Positions 7,596-16,010 of a stretch of 64,000 bases of DNA are shown piece by piece (within the stretch, counting starts at the first letter, position 1; every line of letters begins with the position of its first letter). A program made the position numbers and the translations under genes. This DNA is from Sporomusa silvacetica DSM 10669 (GTDB lineage: Bacteria; Bacillota; Negativicutes; Sporomusales; Sporomusaceae), in the NCBI RefSeq assembly GCF_002257705.1, contig NZ_LSLK01000059.1:248001-312000 (forward strand). The letters are read 5' to 3'. The notes under the pieces were generated by a model. It was given only the letters and a program-made list of their open reading frames with translations. It ran no database searches and was not told the origin of the DNA.

Positions 7596-8309
7596 TTACT
7601 CCGGGATATTGGGAAATATTTCGTGAGGAGCAAGATACTCTTGCTTGTCCTGTGTCTGAATCGCCAAGTGTAGGTGTGGCTCGGGCTCAGACAGGGTAAT
7701 CCCCATTGAACCGATTGGTCTGCCTATTTTTATTATCGCATTTTCCTGCACAGCAACGCTGGCAAGTGAGCTATAGTAAACTATGTAGTTGTCACTTTCA
7801 ACGACTACCGTAAGTCCATATTGTTTGTCAGTATAAATCTCAATTACTTTACCATTTACTAAGGCTGGCACGATTTTCCCTTCGCCCCCAGCGATATCAA
7901 CACCATTATGATACCGCCAATCCTGGTATAGGGGATGAAGCCGCCAGCCAAATTTCTGCGTGATTACGCCGTTCCATAGCTCGCTTATAGCTTGACTATC
8001 GGCGACTGCATTGTTTTCTATAGCAACTGCTTCTACTGGCGCAGAAACGCTGGAGTTCGACTGAGATGCTGGCAAAGCTGGAGTAGTGTTAGCAGGATCT
8101 GCTGACAGAGAATTCAGCGCTGGGGACTGGACCTGTTGCACAGGCTCTGATACTGGCGCCGTTTTGGCTACTGGCGGTTTTGCCACCGGTTCCAAGGTAC
8201 TAATAACGGCAAACATAAGCAGTGCCGCCACTGTTAGCAGCATTCCCGCCGTTGCTACCTGCCCTACATAACCAGTGCGTACTATCTTAGCGAAAATTCT
8301 TCCGGGCAT
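7596..8309 (-). CDS. spoIIQ: SpoIIQ-like M23 metallopeptidase
   Basis: 237 residues. A short basic N-terminus is followed by one membrane segment (about residues 19-38) and a Pro/Ala/Ser-rich linker (40-95). The LytM/M23 domain covers about 115-235. Both zinc motifs are intact: H134-N-G-V-D138 and H212-L-H214. Known role: forespore-side partner of SpoIIIAH in the engulfment channel. B. subtilis SpoIIQ has lost a zinc ligand while clostridial SpoIIQ keeps them, so this one is predicted to be an active endopeptidase. ATG at 8309 behind GAGGTGAG. The neighbourhood spoIID-spoIIQ-spoIIID supports the name over a general M23 protein. Confidence 0.88.
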   Translation of the reverse strand: MPGRIFAKIVRTGYVGQVATAGMLLTVAALLMFAVISTLEPVAKPPVAKTAPVSEPVQQVQSPALNSLSADPANTTPALPASQSNSSVSAPVEAVAIENNAVADSQAISELWNGVITQKFGWRLHPLYQDWRYHNGVDIAGGEGKIVPALVNGKVIEIYTDKQYGLTVVVESDNYIVYYSSLASVAVQENAIIKIGRPIGSMGITLSEPEPHLHLAIQTQDKQEYLAPHEIFPNIPE

Positions 8310-8361
8310 ATACTCACCTCACGGTTAGTATGCCCATTCATGGCGAAATATAGCACCCTCT

Positions 8362-9363
8362 TTAGGAGCCAAAAATATTTTTTAGCGCTGTCCCGGTATA
8401 ATAGTATGTCAAAATTTGCCGGAAATCACGATTTTGCTTTGCCTGCCCATTAGCCCCATACTGACACAATCCAACCCCATGACCATACCCGATTGTTCTA
8501 AATATCAATTTATCACTAGCTGCCTTGACATTAAAATTGGCTGAACGCAACTCCAATTGCTGGCGAACTTCAAGCCCGGTTAACGTTTTAGATCCAATTC
8601 TTACCCTATTGACCCTTCCTGAGTCGGTATAATCAATAATGCTGACAACCCCAGCACTTCCCCCGCTCTGAGCAGTTGCCATAATGCCGGCATCTGTGCC
8701 TAAGCGCGCTTCTAGTTCGGCAAGCGATATTTCTTTGGTATCCTGATATCGCGGCGACAGTTGATCCCAACTACAGGCTACACTTTGTAGATAGGGATAA
8801 TCAAATCCCCATACCTCCTTGGCACTTGCGGTACGTTCCCCACTCGTGGAATGAAATACCGCGTTAATGGGTTCGCCCTGGTAAGTAATTATCAGTCCTT
8901 GTGTCTGATCTACTGCTGTGCAGACTTTACTCCAATATTTACTATAATTTGTTCCCCAGTTTTCTTTTAGCTTAGTTTCATTATACCAGGCCTGGCTATC
9001 ATTATGGTCTGTAGTGACATCGGCCCCAGGATGTTCGCCCGCACCTGTGCCACCGAATATCACCATATGTTTTACCGCATAGGTACGTGCTGCTACGGCC
9101 TGTGCCTTGAGGGCTTCTACTTCAAACTCAGCTGGCATTTCGGCAGCAACTACCCCTTTTACATAATCTTCAAGATTCATGGAGACAATCTGATTAATTT
9201 CATGCATATATACTTTTATGGTAATATCCTCACCCCGCAAAACAGTTGATTGATTATCTGCCATCCGGTTTGTGTCATACGTGCTTAGCACTACCACAAT
9301 CGACGGAACAGCAATAACTGAGACAATTACCAGCAATATGCTGCAGATGGCTATATACCTCAC
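8362..9363 (-). CDS. spoIID: Stage II sporulation protein SpoIID (lytic transglycosylase)
   Basis: 333 residues from the GTG at 9363, chosen because AGGTGA lies 4 bases upstream; a GTG at 9390 has no such box. An N-terminal membrane anchor covers about residues 3-25. The SpoIID signature V-K-G-V-V-A-A-E-M-P-A-E-F-E-V-E-A-L-K-A-Q-A-V-A-A-R-T-Y-A is present. Later come F-H-S-T-S-G-E-R-T-A and G-Y-G-H-G-V-G-L-C-Q-Y-G-A. SpoIID cleaves denuded glycan strands during engulfment with SpoIIM and SpoIIP. The gene sits between murA and spoIIQ as in Bacillus. A sigma-E-like promoter candidate lies upstream. Confidence 0.95.
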   Translation of the reverse strand: MRYIAICSILLVIVSVIAVPSIVVVLSTYDTNRMADNQSTVLRGEDITIKVYMHEINQIVSMNLEDYVKGVVAAEMPAEFEVEALKAQAVAARTYAVKHMVIFGGTGAGEHPGADVTTDHNDSQAWYNETKLKENWGTNYSKYWSKVCTAVDQTQGLIITYQGEPINAVFHSTSGERTASAKEVWGFDYPYLQSVACSWDQLSPRYQDTKEISLAELEARLGTDAGIMATAQSGGSAGVVSIIDYTDSGRVNRVRIGSKTLTGLEVRQQLELRSANFNVKAASDKLIFRTIGYGHGVGLCQYGANGQAKQNRDFRQILTYYYTGTALKNIFGS

Positions 9364-9406
9364 CAACTCACCTTCTTTAGCAAACTCCACCTGTTAGCCT
9401 ATATTC

Positions 9407-9435
9407 ATACTATGCAAACAAGCTACCCGCTATGA
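9407..9435 (-). promoter_or_regulatory. Sigma-E-like promoter candidate for spoIID
   Basis: On the minus strand TCATAGC (9429-9435) is followed by 14 bases and CATAGTAT (9407-9414). The sigma-E consensus is roughly TCATATT, 13-15 bases, CATACAAT. The match is partial (6 of 8 in the -10). Position fits a leader of about 40 bases. spoIID is sigma-E dependent in Bacillus. Confidence 0.35.
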
Positions 9436-9457
9436 GCAAAAAGAGAGCCTGTGTGAA

Positions 9458-9556
9458 AAACATAAAGCGAGATTGCTTTGCTGATGCTGGCAATGACCGG
9501 TGAGTGAAACTCTCATAGGTCATTGCCAGCATAGTGAAGCAATCTCGCTTGCGTTT
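9458..9556. repeat. Long imperfect inverted repeat (about 33-bp core arms), spoIID-murA gap
   Basis: Arms 9465-9498 and 9518-9550 are inverted copies that agree except for about five bases in the middle; the pairing extends weakly to 9458 and 9556. The arm begins AAGCGAGATTGCTT and ends GCTGGCAATGACC. The loop (9499-9517) holds a further small TGAG/CTCA pairing. The arm end recurs in the putP terminator at 58425. No open reading frame lies inside. It looks like a non-coding palindromic repeat or MITE-like element rather than a simple terminator, since no T tract follows. The rest of the 9364-9654 gap shows nothing recognisable. Confidence 0.75.
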
Positions 9557-9654
9557 ACTAATACACGCGTCAAAGTTGGGTCACACCCACTTGCCGCTGC
9601 CTGTAAACTTCTTTAATGTGGAATATATATATTATAATTAGTTCGGCGATGTGA

Positions 9655-10911
9655 CTAGCAATCTACTCGTTCTATATTTGCGCCAATACTACGGAACTTT
9701 TCCACTAATTTGTCATAGCCACGGTCAATATGATGGATATAGCCAATCTCGGTTTGTCCTTCTGCAACCAAACCTGCCAGCACCAGCGCCGCCCCTGCTC
9801 TAAGATCAGTAGCTTTCACTGGGCAACCGGTAAGGGTTGATACACCCTCTACCACAGCGCTGCGCCCATCAATTTTGATCGACGCACCCATCCGTTTCAG
9901 TTCATCAACATGCATGAACCGATTTTCAAAGACAGTTTCGGTTACAATACTTGTACCTTTAGACACCGTCATAAGCGCCATAAATTGAGCCTGCATGTCG
10001 GTTGGAAAACCAGGATACGGCAAGGTTTTAATGTCAACAGCGCGAATGCTGCCGTTACTGCAGACTCTTACGCCATTTACGTCTTCTTCAATGGTAACCC
10101 CAGCTTCTTTTAGTTTGGCAATCACTGGTTTTAAATGTTCTATCAGGGCATTCTCTACATAAACATCGCCCCCTGTGATCGCAGCAGCTACCATATAGGT
10201 GCCGGCTTCAATCCGATCAGGAATTACACAATGACAAGCGCCTTTTAACTCACGGACACCTTCGATTCTTATCATCTTGGTGCCAGCACCACGGACATTA
10301 GCGCCCATGTGATTGAGCATATTGGCCAAGTCCACAATCTCAGGCTCTTCTGCCGGATTCTCAATAATGGTCTGACCTTTGGCCATGCTTGCTGCCATCA
10401 TGATATTTTCGGTAGCGCCAACACTGGGAAAATCCAGATATATTCGCGCCCCTTTTAAGCCTTGCCGCGCTTTGGCTTCGATAAAGCCATGACCCATTAC
10501 TATTTCAGCGCCTAATGCCTCAAAACCCTTTAAGTGCAAATCAATTGGCCTCGTGCCAATTGCACAGCCACCTGGCAACGAAATTTTCGCGCAGCCTTCT
10601 CGTGCTAACAGTGGCCCCATAACCAGAAAAGAAGCCCGCATTTTTCGTACAAGCTCATATGGTGCTTCACAGGCTGTTATAGTAGTGCTATCAACATAAA
10701 ACGCACCTGGTTCAATTTTAACCGCCGCGCCCAAGTGCGTAAGCACCTCGGCAATTGTGCGCACATCTTCTAAATCTGGTATTTCTTCTAAGGTGCTGGG
10801 ACTTGTCCCGAGCAGTGTTGACGCGATTACCGGCAGCACTGCGTTCTTAGCTCCGCTGACTTTTACTGTGCCAGAAAGCCGATTGCCCCCTCGAACAATT
10901 AATTTTTCCAC
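9655..10911 (-). CDS. murA: UDP-N-acetylglucosamine 1-carboxyvinyltransferase MurA
   Basis: 418 residues from the GTG at 10911, supported by GGGAGGA 7-8 bases upstream and by the product M-E-K-L-I-V-R-G-G-N-R-L-S-G. MurA transfers enolpyruvate from PEP to UDP-GlcNAc, the first committed step of peptidoglycan synthesis. The catalytic cysteine is C116 in S-L-P-G-G-C-A-I-G-T-R-P-I-D-L-H. K22-N23 of the S-G-A-K-N-A motif and the D-R-I-E-A-G-T segment are also present. Length is normal. It lies between the ATP synthase operon and spoIID, as murAA does in B. subtilis. The cysteine implies fosfomycin sensitivity of this enzyme. Confidence 0.96.
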   Translation of the reverse strand: MEKLIVRGGNRLSGTVKVSGAKNAVLPVIASTLLGTSPSTLEEIPDLEDVRTIAEVLTHLGAAVKIEPGAFYVDSTTITACEAPYELVRKMRASFLVMGPLLAREGCAKISLPGGCAIGTRPIDLHLKGFEALGAEIVMGHGFIEAKARQGLKGARIYLDFPSVGATENIMMAASMAKGQTIIENPAEEPEIVDLANMLNHMGANVRGAGTKMIRIEGVRELKGACHCVIPDRIEAGTYMVAAAITGGDVYVENALIEHLKPVIAKLKEAGVTIEEDVNGVRVCSNGSIRAVDIKTLPYPGFPTDMQAQFMALMTVSKGTSIVTETVFENRFMHVDELKRMGASIKIDGRSAVVEGVSTLTGCPVKATDLRAGAALVLAGLVAEGQTEIGYIHHIDRGYDKLVEKFRSIGANIERVDC

Positions 10912-11083
10912 AAAATTTCCTCCCACCACAGCGGTAAGTACAATACAAAATTCCCTAACCTAGTTTATCATTACCGTGGTAGCTAAAGCAAGAGCTCCTA
11001 GTCCTATAATTATTTAAAATAAAGCCTTTACCTTCATTTTTGCCAGTATTTAGGCCGCTTATCCCATGTAAATTATGGTGAGT

Positions 11084-11117
11084 AAAGAAAAGGATTGCGA
11101 CGCTAGCGTCACAATCC
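11084..11117 (-). terminator. Rho-independent terminator of the atp operon
   Basis: After the atpC stop the minus strand forms a stem from GGATTG-GACGC pairing with GCGTC-CAATCC (11092-11117), with one mismatch and a tight loop, followed by TTTTCTTT (11084-11091). This ends the ATP synthase transcript before murA. Confidence 0.85.
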
Positions 11118-11134
11118 CACTTTTATTACATCTA

Positions 11135-11548
11135 TTACGTTTTTTTCTCTGCAACCCTAAGACGTACTAGAGCCCGCTTTAGTGCCACTTCAGCCCGCCT
11201 AACATCAATGTCAGTCGCGAGTTGTGCTTCCTTTAGGCGTCTCTCGGCACGTTCTTTGGCAGATTCGGCACGGTCAATATCAATTTCTTCCGGCAACTCA
11301 GCGCAACCTGCCAACACAGTTATCTTTTGGGGGCGAACTTCAATAAAGCCGCCACACACGGAAAACAGGTTCTCGCCTTCGTCTGTCTGAATTCTCAGTG
11401 GCCAGATCTCAAGACCGGCAATTAAGGGCGCGTGACCGGGAAGAATACCCAGATCACCGTCAGTGGCTCTGGCAATAACCATATTGACGTCTGCGGAATA
11501 GACCATCCGATCAGGAGTAACAATATCCAGCCGAATTTTATTGGCCAT
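11135..11548 (-). CDS. atpC: ATP synthase F1 epsilon subunit
   Basis: 137 residues. The N-terminal beta domain (about 1-85) has I-V-T-P-D-R-M-V-Y-S, G-D-L-G-I-L-P-G-H-A-P-L-I-A-G-L and V-C-G-G-F-I-E-V-R-P. A charged C-terminal helical pair (about 90-137, rich in E/R/A) is the inhibitory hairpin. Epsilon couples the rotor stalk and damps ATP hydrolysis. It starts 3 bases after the atpD stop behind GGGGGA. It is the last gene of the operon and is followed by a terminator. Confidence 0.96.
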   Translation of the reverse strand: MANKIRLDIVTPDRMVYSADVNMVIARATDGDLGILPGHAPLIAGLEIWPLRIQTDEGENLFSVCGGFIEVRPQKITVLAGCAELPEEIDIDRAESAKERAERRLKEAQLATDIDVRRAEVALKRALVRLRVAEKKT

Positions 11549-11551
11549 GTA

Positions 11552-12961
11552 TTATTCCCCCTTCATCTTCTGAGCCTTTTCCACTGCTTCCTCAATAGTT
11601 CCTACCATATAAAAGGCCGTTTCCGGCAAATCATCATATTTCCCGCTCAAGATTTCTTTAAAGCCCCGAATAGTTTCTTTGAGCGGTACGTATTTACCAG
11701 GAGTGCCTGTAAAGGCTTCGGCTACGAAGAACGGCTGGCTGAGGAATCTTTGAATTTTTCTTGCCCGGGAAACTGTCAGTTTGTCGTCATCAGACAATTC
11801 TTCCATACCCAAAATAGCAATAATATCTTGCAATTCTTTATAGCGCTGCAGTACTTCCTGCACACCACGAGCAACTTGGTAGTGATCTTCTCCCAATACA
11901 TGCGGGTCCATAATCCGGGACGTGGAATCCAGCGGATCAACAGCAGGGTAAATACCAAGCTCCGCAATCTGACGGGACAATACGGTAGTGGCGTCCAGAT
12001 GAGCAAAGGTCGCCGCCGGTGCCGGGTCAGTCAAATCGTCAGCAGGTACATATACGGCCTGTACTGAGGTAATGGAACCTTTTTTGGTAGAGGTAATCCG
12101 CTCTTGCAATGCACCAACGTCTGTGCTCAGAGTAGGCTGATATCCTACCGCCGATGGCATCCGGCCAAGTAGCGCCGAAACCTCGGAACCAGCTTGGATA
12201 AAGCGGAAGATGTTATCTACAAACAGCAGCACATTTTGCCCAGCAACATCACGGAAATATTCGGCCATAGTAAGACCGGTAAGACCTACCCGCATTCTGG
12301 CTCCGGGTGGTTCATTCATCTGACCGTAAACAAGCGCCGTCTTATCTATAACGCCTGATTCAATCATTTCATTCCACAGGTCGTTACCCTCACGGGTACG
12401 TTCACCTACACCAGCAAATACGGAGTAGCCGCCATGCTCTGTGGCGATGTTGCGGATAAGTTCCATAATCAGTACGGTTTTACCTACACCAGCACCACCA
12501 AACAGACCAATTTTACCGCCAAGTGCATAAGGAGCAATCAGGTCAACAACCTTGATGCCTGTTTCCAGTATCTGTGTAGATGTTTCCTGGTCTTCAAACG
12601 CCGGTGCCGGCCTATGAATAGGCCAAAAATCATCAGCAACTACTGGCTCCGGGTTTTTATCTACTGTTTCACCAAGTACGTTAAATACCCGGCCTAACGT
12701 GCCTTTACCAACCGGAATTTTAATTGGCGCCCCGGTATCTGCTGCCTTCATGCCGCGAGTAAGGCCGTCCGTAGAAGACATAGCTACGCAGCGGACGGTA
12801 TTATCGCCCAGATGCTGCATTACTTCCGCAGTCAGCTTAACATGAACATCGCCAACTGTTTCGTCAATTGTGACAGCATTATATATGGCAGGCAGTTTTT
12901 CCGGGGGAAACTCAGCGTCAATAACAGGACCGATAACTTGTATAATTCTACCGATATTCAC
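11552..12961 (-). CDS. atpD: ATP synthase F1 beta subunit
   Basis: 469 residues with a GTG start behind GGAGGGG. The P-loop G-G-A-G-V-G-K-T-V lies at about residues 155-163. Other beta hallmarks are G-E-R-T-R-E-G-N-D-L, L-L-F-V-D-N-I-F-R-F-I-Q-A-G-S-E-V-S-A-L-L-G-R-M-P-S-A-V-G-Y-Q-P and the D-E-L-S-D-D type loop (E-E-L-S-D-D-D). The catalytic nucleotide sites lie at alpha/beta interfaces. The N-terminus I-G-R-I-I-Q-V-I-G-P-V-I-D-A-E-F is standard. It is 32 bases after atpG. Confidence 0.98.
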   Translation of the reverse strand: MNIGRIIQVIGPVIDAEFPPEKLPAIYNAVTIDETVGDVHVKLTAEVMQHLGDNTVRCVAMSSTDGLTRGMKAADTGAPIKIPVGKGTLGRVFNVLGETVDKNPEPVVADDFWPIHRPAPAFEDQETSTQILETGIKVVDLIAPYALGGKIGLFGGAGVGKTVLIMELIRNIATEHGGYSVFAGVGERTREGNDLWNEMIESGVIDKTALVYGQMNEPPGARMRVGLTGLTMAEYFRDVAGQNVLLFVDNIFRFIQAGSEVSALLGRMPSAVGYQPTLSTDVGALQERITSTKKGSITSVQAVYVPADDLTDPAPAATFAHLDATTVLSRQIAELGIYPAVDPLDSTSRIMDPHVLGEDHYQVARGVQEVLQRYKELQDIIAILGMEELSDDDKLTVSRARKIQRFLSQPFFVAEAFTGTPGKYVPLKETIRGFKEILSGKYDDLPETAFYMVGTIEEAVEKAQKMKGE

Positions 12962-12993
12962 GGGGTTTCCCCTCCTTAACTTCTTAGAACCCT

Positions 12994-13845
12994 CTACTTA
13001 AGTGCCTCTGCGCCGCCCACGATCTCGGAAATCTCCCGGGTAATGGTGGCCTGACGAACTTTATTGTAGTTTAAGGTCAGTTTGGAAATGAGTTCTTGTG
13101 CGTTATCAGTAGCCGACCCCATGGCAGTCATACGGGAACCCAGCTCGCTTGCAGCTGCTTGTAAAAGAGCTCCGTAAATAACTGTTTCCAGGTAACGCGG
13201 TAAGAGTAAACTAAGAACCTCATTAGCTGACGGTTCAAAAATGTACTCAGTCTGGGGCATTTCCTCCCCTGCGCCGATTTCGGCTACCGGCAATAGCTTA
13301 ATTGTTGTTGGCTGCTGATTAATCGGCGAATAAAAATGAGTATATGACAAATAAATTTCGTCATACTCACCTGTTGCGAATTTATCAGCCATGAATTGAG
13401 CCAACTTAGCAGCATCCTGATAGGATGGTCTTTCTGAAAAACCGGTGTACTCGCCATCAATAGTATAACCCCGCCGCTTAAAATAGTCACGGGCCTTACG
13501 TCCTACAGTAACCAATCTGGCGTTGTCTTTACCGCGCACTTGCGGTAAAACCTCTTTAATCAGGTTCGACGAATACGCCCCAGCCAAGCCTTTGTCGGCA
13601 CTTAATACCAAATAACCAATCTGCCTTACTTCCCGCACCGCAAGCAGTGGATGGGAGGCATCACGGGCATTGGCCGCTACACTGGCCAATACTTCTCTAA
13701 CCTTCTGGGTATAAGGCCTACTGGCAATGGCCCGTTCCTGCGCCCGGCGCAGCCGGGCCGCAGCCACCATTTTCATGGCTTTGGTTATCTGTTGAATATT
13801 TTTTACGCTCTTGATACGACGACGGATATCGCTGGCGCTAGCCAT
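12994..13845 (-). CDS. atpG: ATP synthase F1 gamma subunit
   Basis: 283 residues. The N-terminal helix has D-I-R-R-R-I-K-S-V-K-N-I-Q-Q-I-T-K-A-M-K-M-V-A-A, and the C-terminal helix has A-M-x-S-A-T-D-N-A-Q-E-L-I and L-N-Y-N-K-V-R-Q-A-T-I-T-R-E-I-S-E-I-V-G-G-A. These two helices form the rotating shaft. The middle Rossmann part is of normal length. ATG behind GCGAGGTGA, which overlaps the end of atpA by position; the two genes are 6 bases apart. Confidence 0.97.
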   Translation of the reverse strand: MASASDIRRRIKSVKNIQQITKAMKMVAAARLRRAQERAIASRPYTQKVREVLASVAANARDASHPLLAVREVRQIGYLVLSADKGLAGAYSSNLIKEVLPQVRGKDNARLVTVGRKARDYFKRRGYTIDGEYTGFSERPSYQDAAKLAQFMADKFATGEYDEIYLSYTHFYSPINQQPTTIKLLPVAEIGAGEEMPQTEYIFEPSANEVLSLLLPRYLETVIYGALLQAAASELGSRMTAMGSATDNAQELISKLTLNYNKVRQATITREISEIVGGAEALK

Positions 13846-13851
13846 ATATTA

Positions 13852-15375
13852 TCACCTCGCCGCTTCAACTTTAACAAACGTATCTTTAAACTCTTTAATC
13901 GCTTTTTTAAGAACGGCCTCAGTCTCAGTATCAAGATTTTTCTGTTCTCTGATGGTTTTAGTCACTTCGGCATAGTTGCTGCGCATGAACTTGATGAAGT
14001 CCTGTTCAAACTTCGTTACATTCTCAATAGCCACATCATCAAGATAGCCATTAATAGCGCAATAAATGGATATAACTTGTTCTTCGACTGCCATTGGTGC
14101 ATATTGTGGTTGCTTCAAAATTTCCATTGTCCGCTGACCGCGATCAAGCTGCGCTTGGGTGGACTTATCCAAATCAGAGCCGAATTGGGCAAAAGCCGCG
14201 AGTTCCCGATATTGCGCTAGGTCCAGACGCAAGCGTCCTGCAACCTGTTTCATGGCTTTAATCTGAGCAGAACCACCAACACGGGATACCGAAAGGCCAG
14301 CATTAATGGCCGGACGAATACCGGAATAGAACAGCTCGCTTTCCAGGAATATCTGACCATCAGTAATGGAGATTACATTTGTTGGTATATAGGCAGATAC
14401 GTCACCTGCCAAGGTTTCGATAACTGGCAGGGCAGTAATTGAGCCGCCGCCCAAATCGCTCGATAACCTAGCCGCCCGTTCAAGCAAACGGGAGTGTAAG
14501 TAAAATACGTCGCCTGGATAAGCTTCGCGTCCGGGTGGACGACGAAGTAAAAGCGACATAGCACGATACGCCGTAGCGTGTTTAGATAAGTCATCATACA
14601 CGCAGAGAACAGCGCCGCCTTTATACATAAAGTATTCGCCCATAGAAACACCGGCATAAGGTGCCAGGTATTGCAATGGCGCACTGTCGGAGGCAGTAGC
14701 GGCTACAATAATGGTATATTCCATGGCACCAGCCTCTTCCAGTGTTTTTACAACACGGGCAACAGTCGATGCCTTCTGACCAATAGCGACATAAATACAA
14801 ATTACGCCTTGGCCCTTTTGATTAATAATAGTGTCAACAGCAATGGCTGTTTTACCTGTACCACGGTCGCCGATAATGAGCTCGCGCTGGCCGCGGCCAA
14901 TAGGTACCATAGAGTCAATCGCCTTAATACCTGTTTGCAACGGTTCCTTAACCGACTGCCTGTCAGCAATGCCAGGAGCACGGTATTCAACCGGGCGAAA
15001 CTCAGTAGTATTAATCGGCCCTTTGCCATCAATGGGCTGACCAAGTGCATTGACAACCCGTCCAACAATCGCTTCCCCTACCGGCACCTGCATGATACGT
15101 CCGGTCCGGCGAACCGTGTCGCCTTCTTTAATTTCAATTTCACCGCCTAAAAGTACAGCGCCGACATTGTCCTCTTCTAAGTTGAGGACCAAGCCAAATA
15201 CTTCATGCGGAAATTCTAATAATTCGCCGGCCATAGCCTTTTCCAGGCCGTGAATCCGGGCGATACCATCGCCTACTTCGATAACAGTGCCAACATCATC
15301 AACATTTAATTCTACCTGATAATTCTCAATTTGTTGCTTGATGATGGCCGTTATTTCTTCTGGCCTCATTTTCAT
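13852..15375 (-). CDS. atpA: ATP synthase F1 alpha subunit
   Basis: 507 residues. The P-loop G-D-R-G-T-G-K-T-A-I-A lies at about residues 169-179. Other alpha motifs are M-R-P-E-E-I-T-A-I-I-K at the N-terminus, D-D-L-S-K-H-A-x-A-Y-R and L-L-R-R-P-P-G-R-E-A-Y-P-G-D-V-F-Y-L-H-S-R-L-L-E-R. R-V-G-G-S-A-Q (arginine finger region) is also present. It binds nucleotide non-catalytically and supports beta. The spacer to atpH is 80 bases, one of the longest in the operon. The start ATG is preceded by GGGGTGA at a slightly long distance. Confidence 0.98.
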   Translation of the reverse strand: MKMRPEEITAIIKQQIENYQVELNVDDVGTVIEVGDGIARIHGLEKAMAGELLEFPHEVFGLVLNLEEDNVGAVLLGGEIEIKEGDTVRRTGRIMQVPVGEAIVGRVVNALGQPIDGKGPINTTEFRPVEYRAPGIADRQSVKEPLQTGIKAIDSMVPIGRGQRELIIGDRGTGKTAIAVDTIINQKGQGVICIYVAIGQKASTVARVVKTLEEAGAMEYTIIVAATASDSAPLQYLAPYAGVSMGEYFMYKGGAVLCVYDDLSKHATAYRAMSLLLRRPPGREAYPGDVFYLHSRLLERAARLSSDLGGGSITALPVIETLAGDVSAYIPTNVISITDGQIFLESELFYSGIRPAINAGLSVSRVGGSAQIKAMKQVAGRLRLDLAQYRELAAFAQFGSDLDKSTQAQLDRGQRTMEILKQPQYAPMAVEEQVISIYCAINGYLDDVAIENVTKFEQDFIKFMRSNYAEVTKTIREQKNLDTETEAVLKKAIKEFKDTFVKVEAAR

Positions 15376-15455
15376 ATCTCGTATGTCACCCCAATCATAA
15401 AGTCTACAGCAAGGCGGCTCAAGACATAAGCAGTCTTATCCATAAGATACTAAGA

Positions 15456-16010
15456 TTACACTGCAACGGCTTGATTAGTGAGTAGCGCCGCTTTCAGCGC
15501 TTTAAGCTGGCGCTGTACACTGCCGTCAATCAGTTTATCACCGATTTTGACAACAATTCCACCGATAAGTGCCTGGTCCAAGGTTGTCTTGAGCACAATA
15601 TTTTTGCCGGTAACTTTGCTAAGCTTAGCCGCTAGCGCCTCAAGCTGCTCTGCGCTGAGTTCTTTGGCGGTAAAGACTTCGGCCTCGGCAATATTTCTGG
15701 CTTCATTGGCCAAGCGAGTATATTCGCTAACAATGGCCGGAAGCGCTGGTTCCCGTCGTTTATCAATTAAAAGCAACAAAAAATTCTGGACAAAGCCATC
15801 CAAATCTCCGGCAAAAACACGGGTTATCGTTTCCTTTTTGGCCGGAGCCGGTACCAGTGGATGATACATAAGAGTAGCCAAATCGGCATGTCCGGCAATG
15901 GTGGCTTCTACCAGCTTAAGCTGTTTTTCCACTACGTCCAGCATAGCCTTTTCGCTTGCAATTTCATACACAGCCTGTGCGTATTTGAGCGCTAACATAT
16001 TGGTTAGCAT
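15456..16010 (-). CDS. atpH: ATP synthase F1 delta subunit
   Basis: 184 residues. The N-terminal helical domain begins A-L-K-Y-A-Q-A-V-Y-E-I-A, and the C-terminal part has E-A-E-V-F-T-A-K-E-L-S-A-E-Q-L-E-A-L and the G-G-I-V-V-K-I-G-D-K-L-I-D-G-S-V-Q-R-Q-L signature. Delta joins the peripheral stalk to the top of F1. The ATG at 16010 overlaps the atpF stop by 7 bases and has GGTGG six bases upstream, which suggests translational coupling. A second ATG four codons in is possible. Confidence 0.96.
   Translation of the reverse strand: MLTNMLALKYAQAVYEIASEKAMLDVVEKQLKLVEATIAGHADLATLMYHPLVPAPAKKETITRVFAGDLDGFVQNFLLLLIDKRREPALPAIVSEYTRLANEARNIAEAEVFTAKELSAEQLEALAAKLSKVTGKNIVLKTTLDQALIGGIVVKIGDKLIDGSVQRQLKALKAALLTNQAVAV

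Noticed and set aside
8326..8353. Sigma-F-like box before spoIIQ (GGGCATACTA with CTATA upstream)
   Set aside because: The -10 fits the consensus, but the spacer is 13 instead of 15, and a start there would cut into the spoIIQ ribosome site.
11432..12067. 211-residue open frame on the plus strand opposite atpD and atpC
   Set aside because: It lies fully antisense to two certain ATP synthase genes, has no ribosome site and no recognisable motif.
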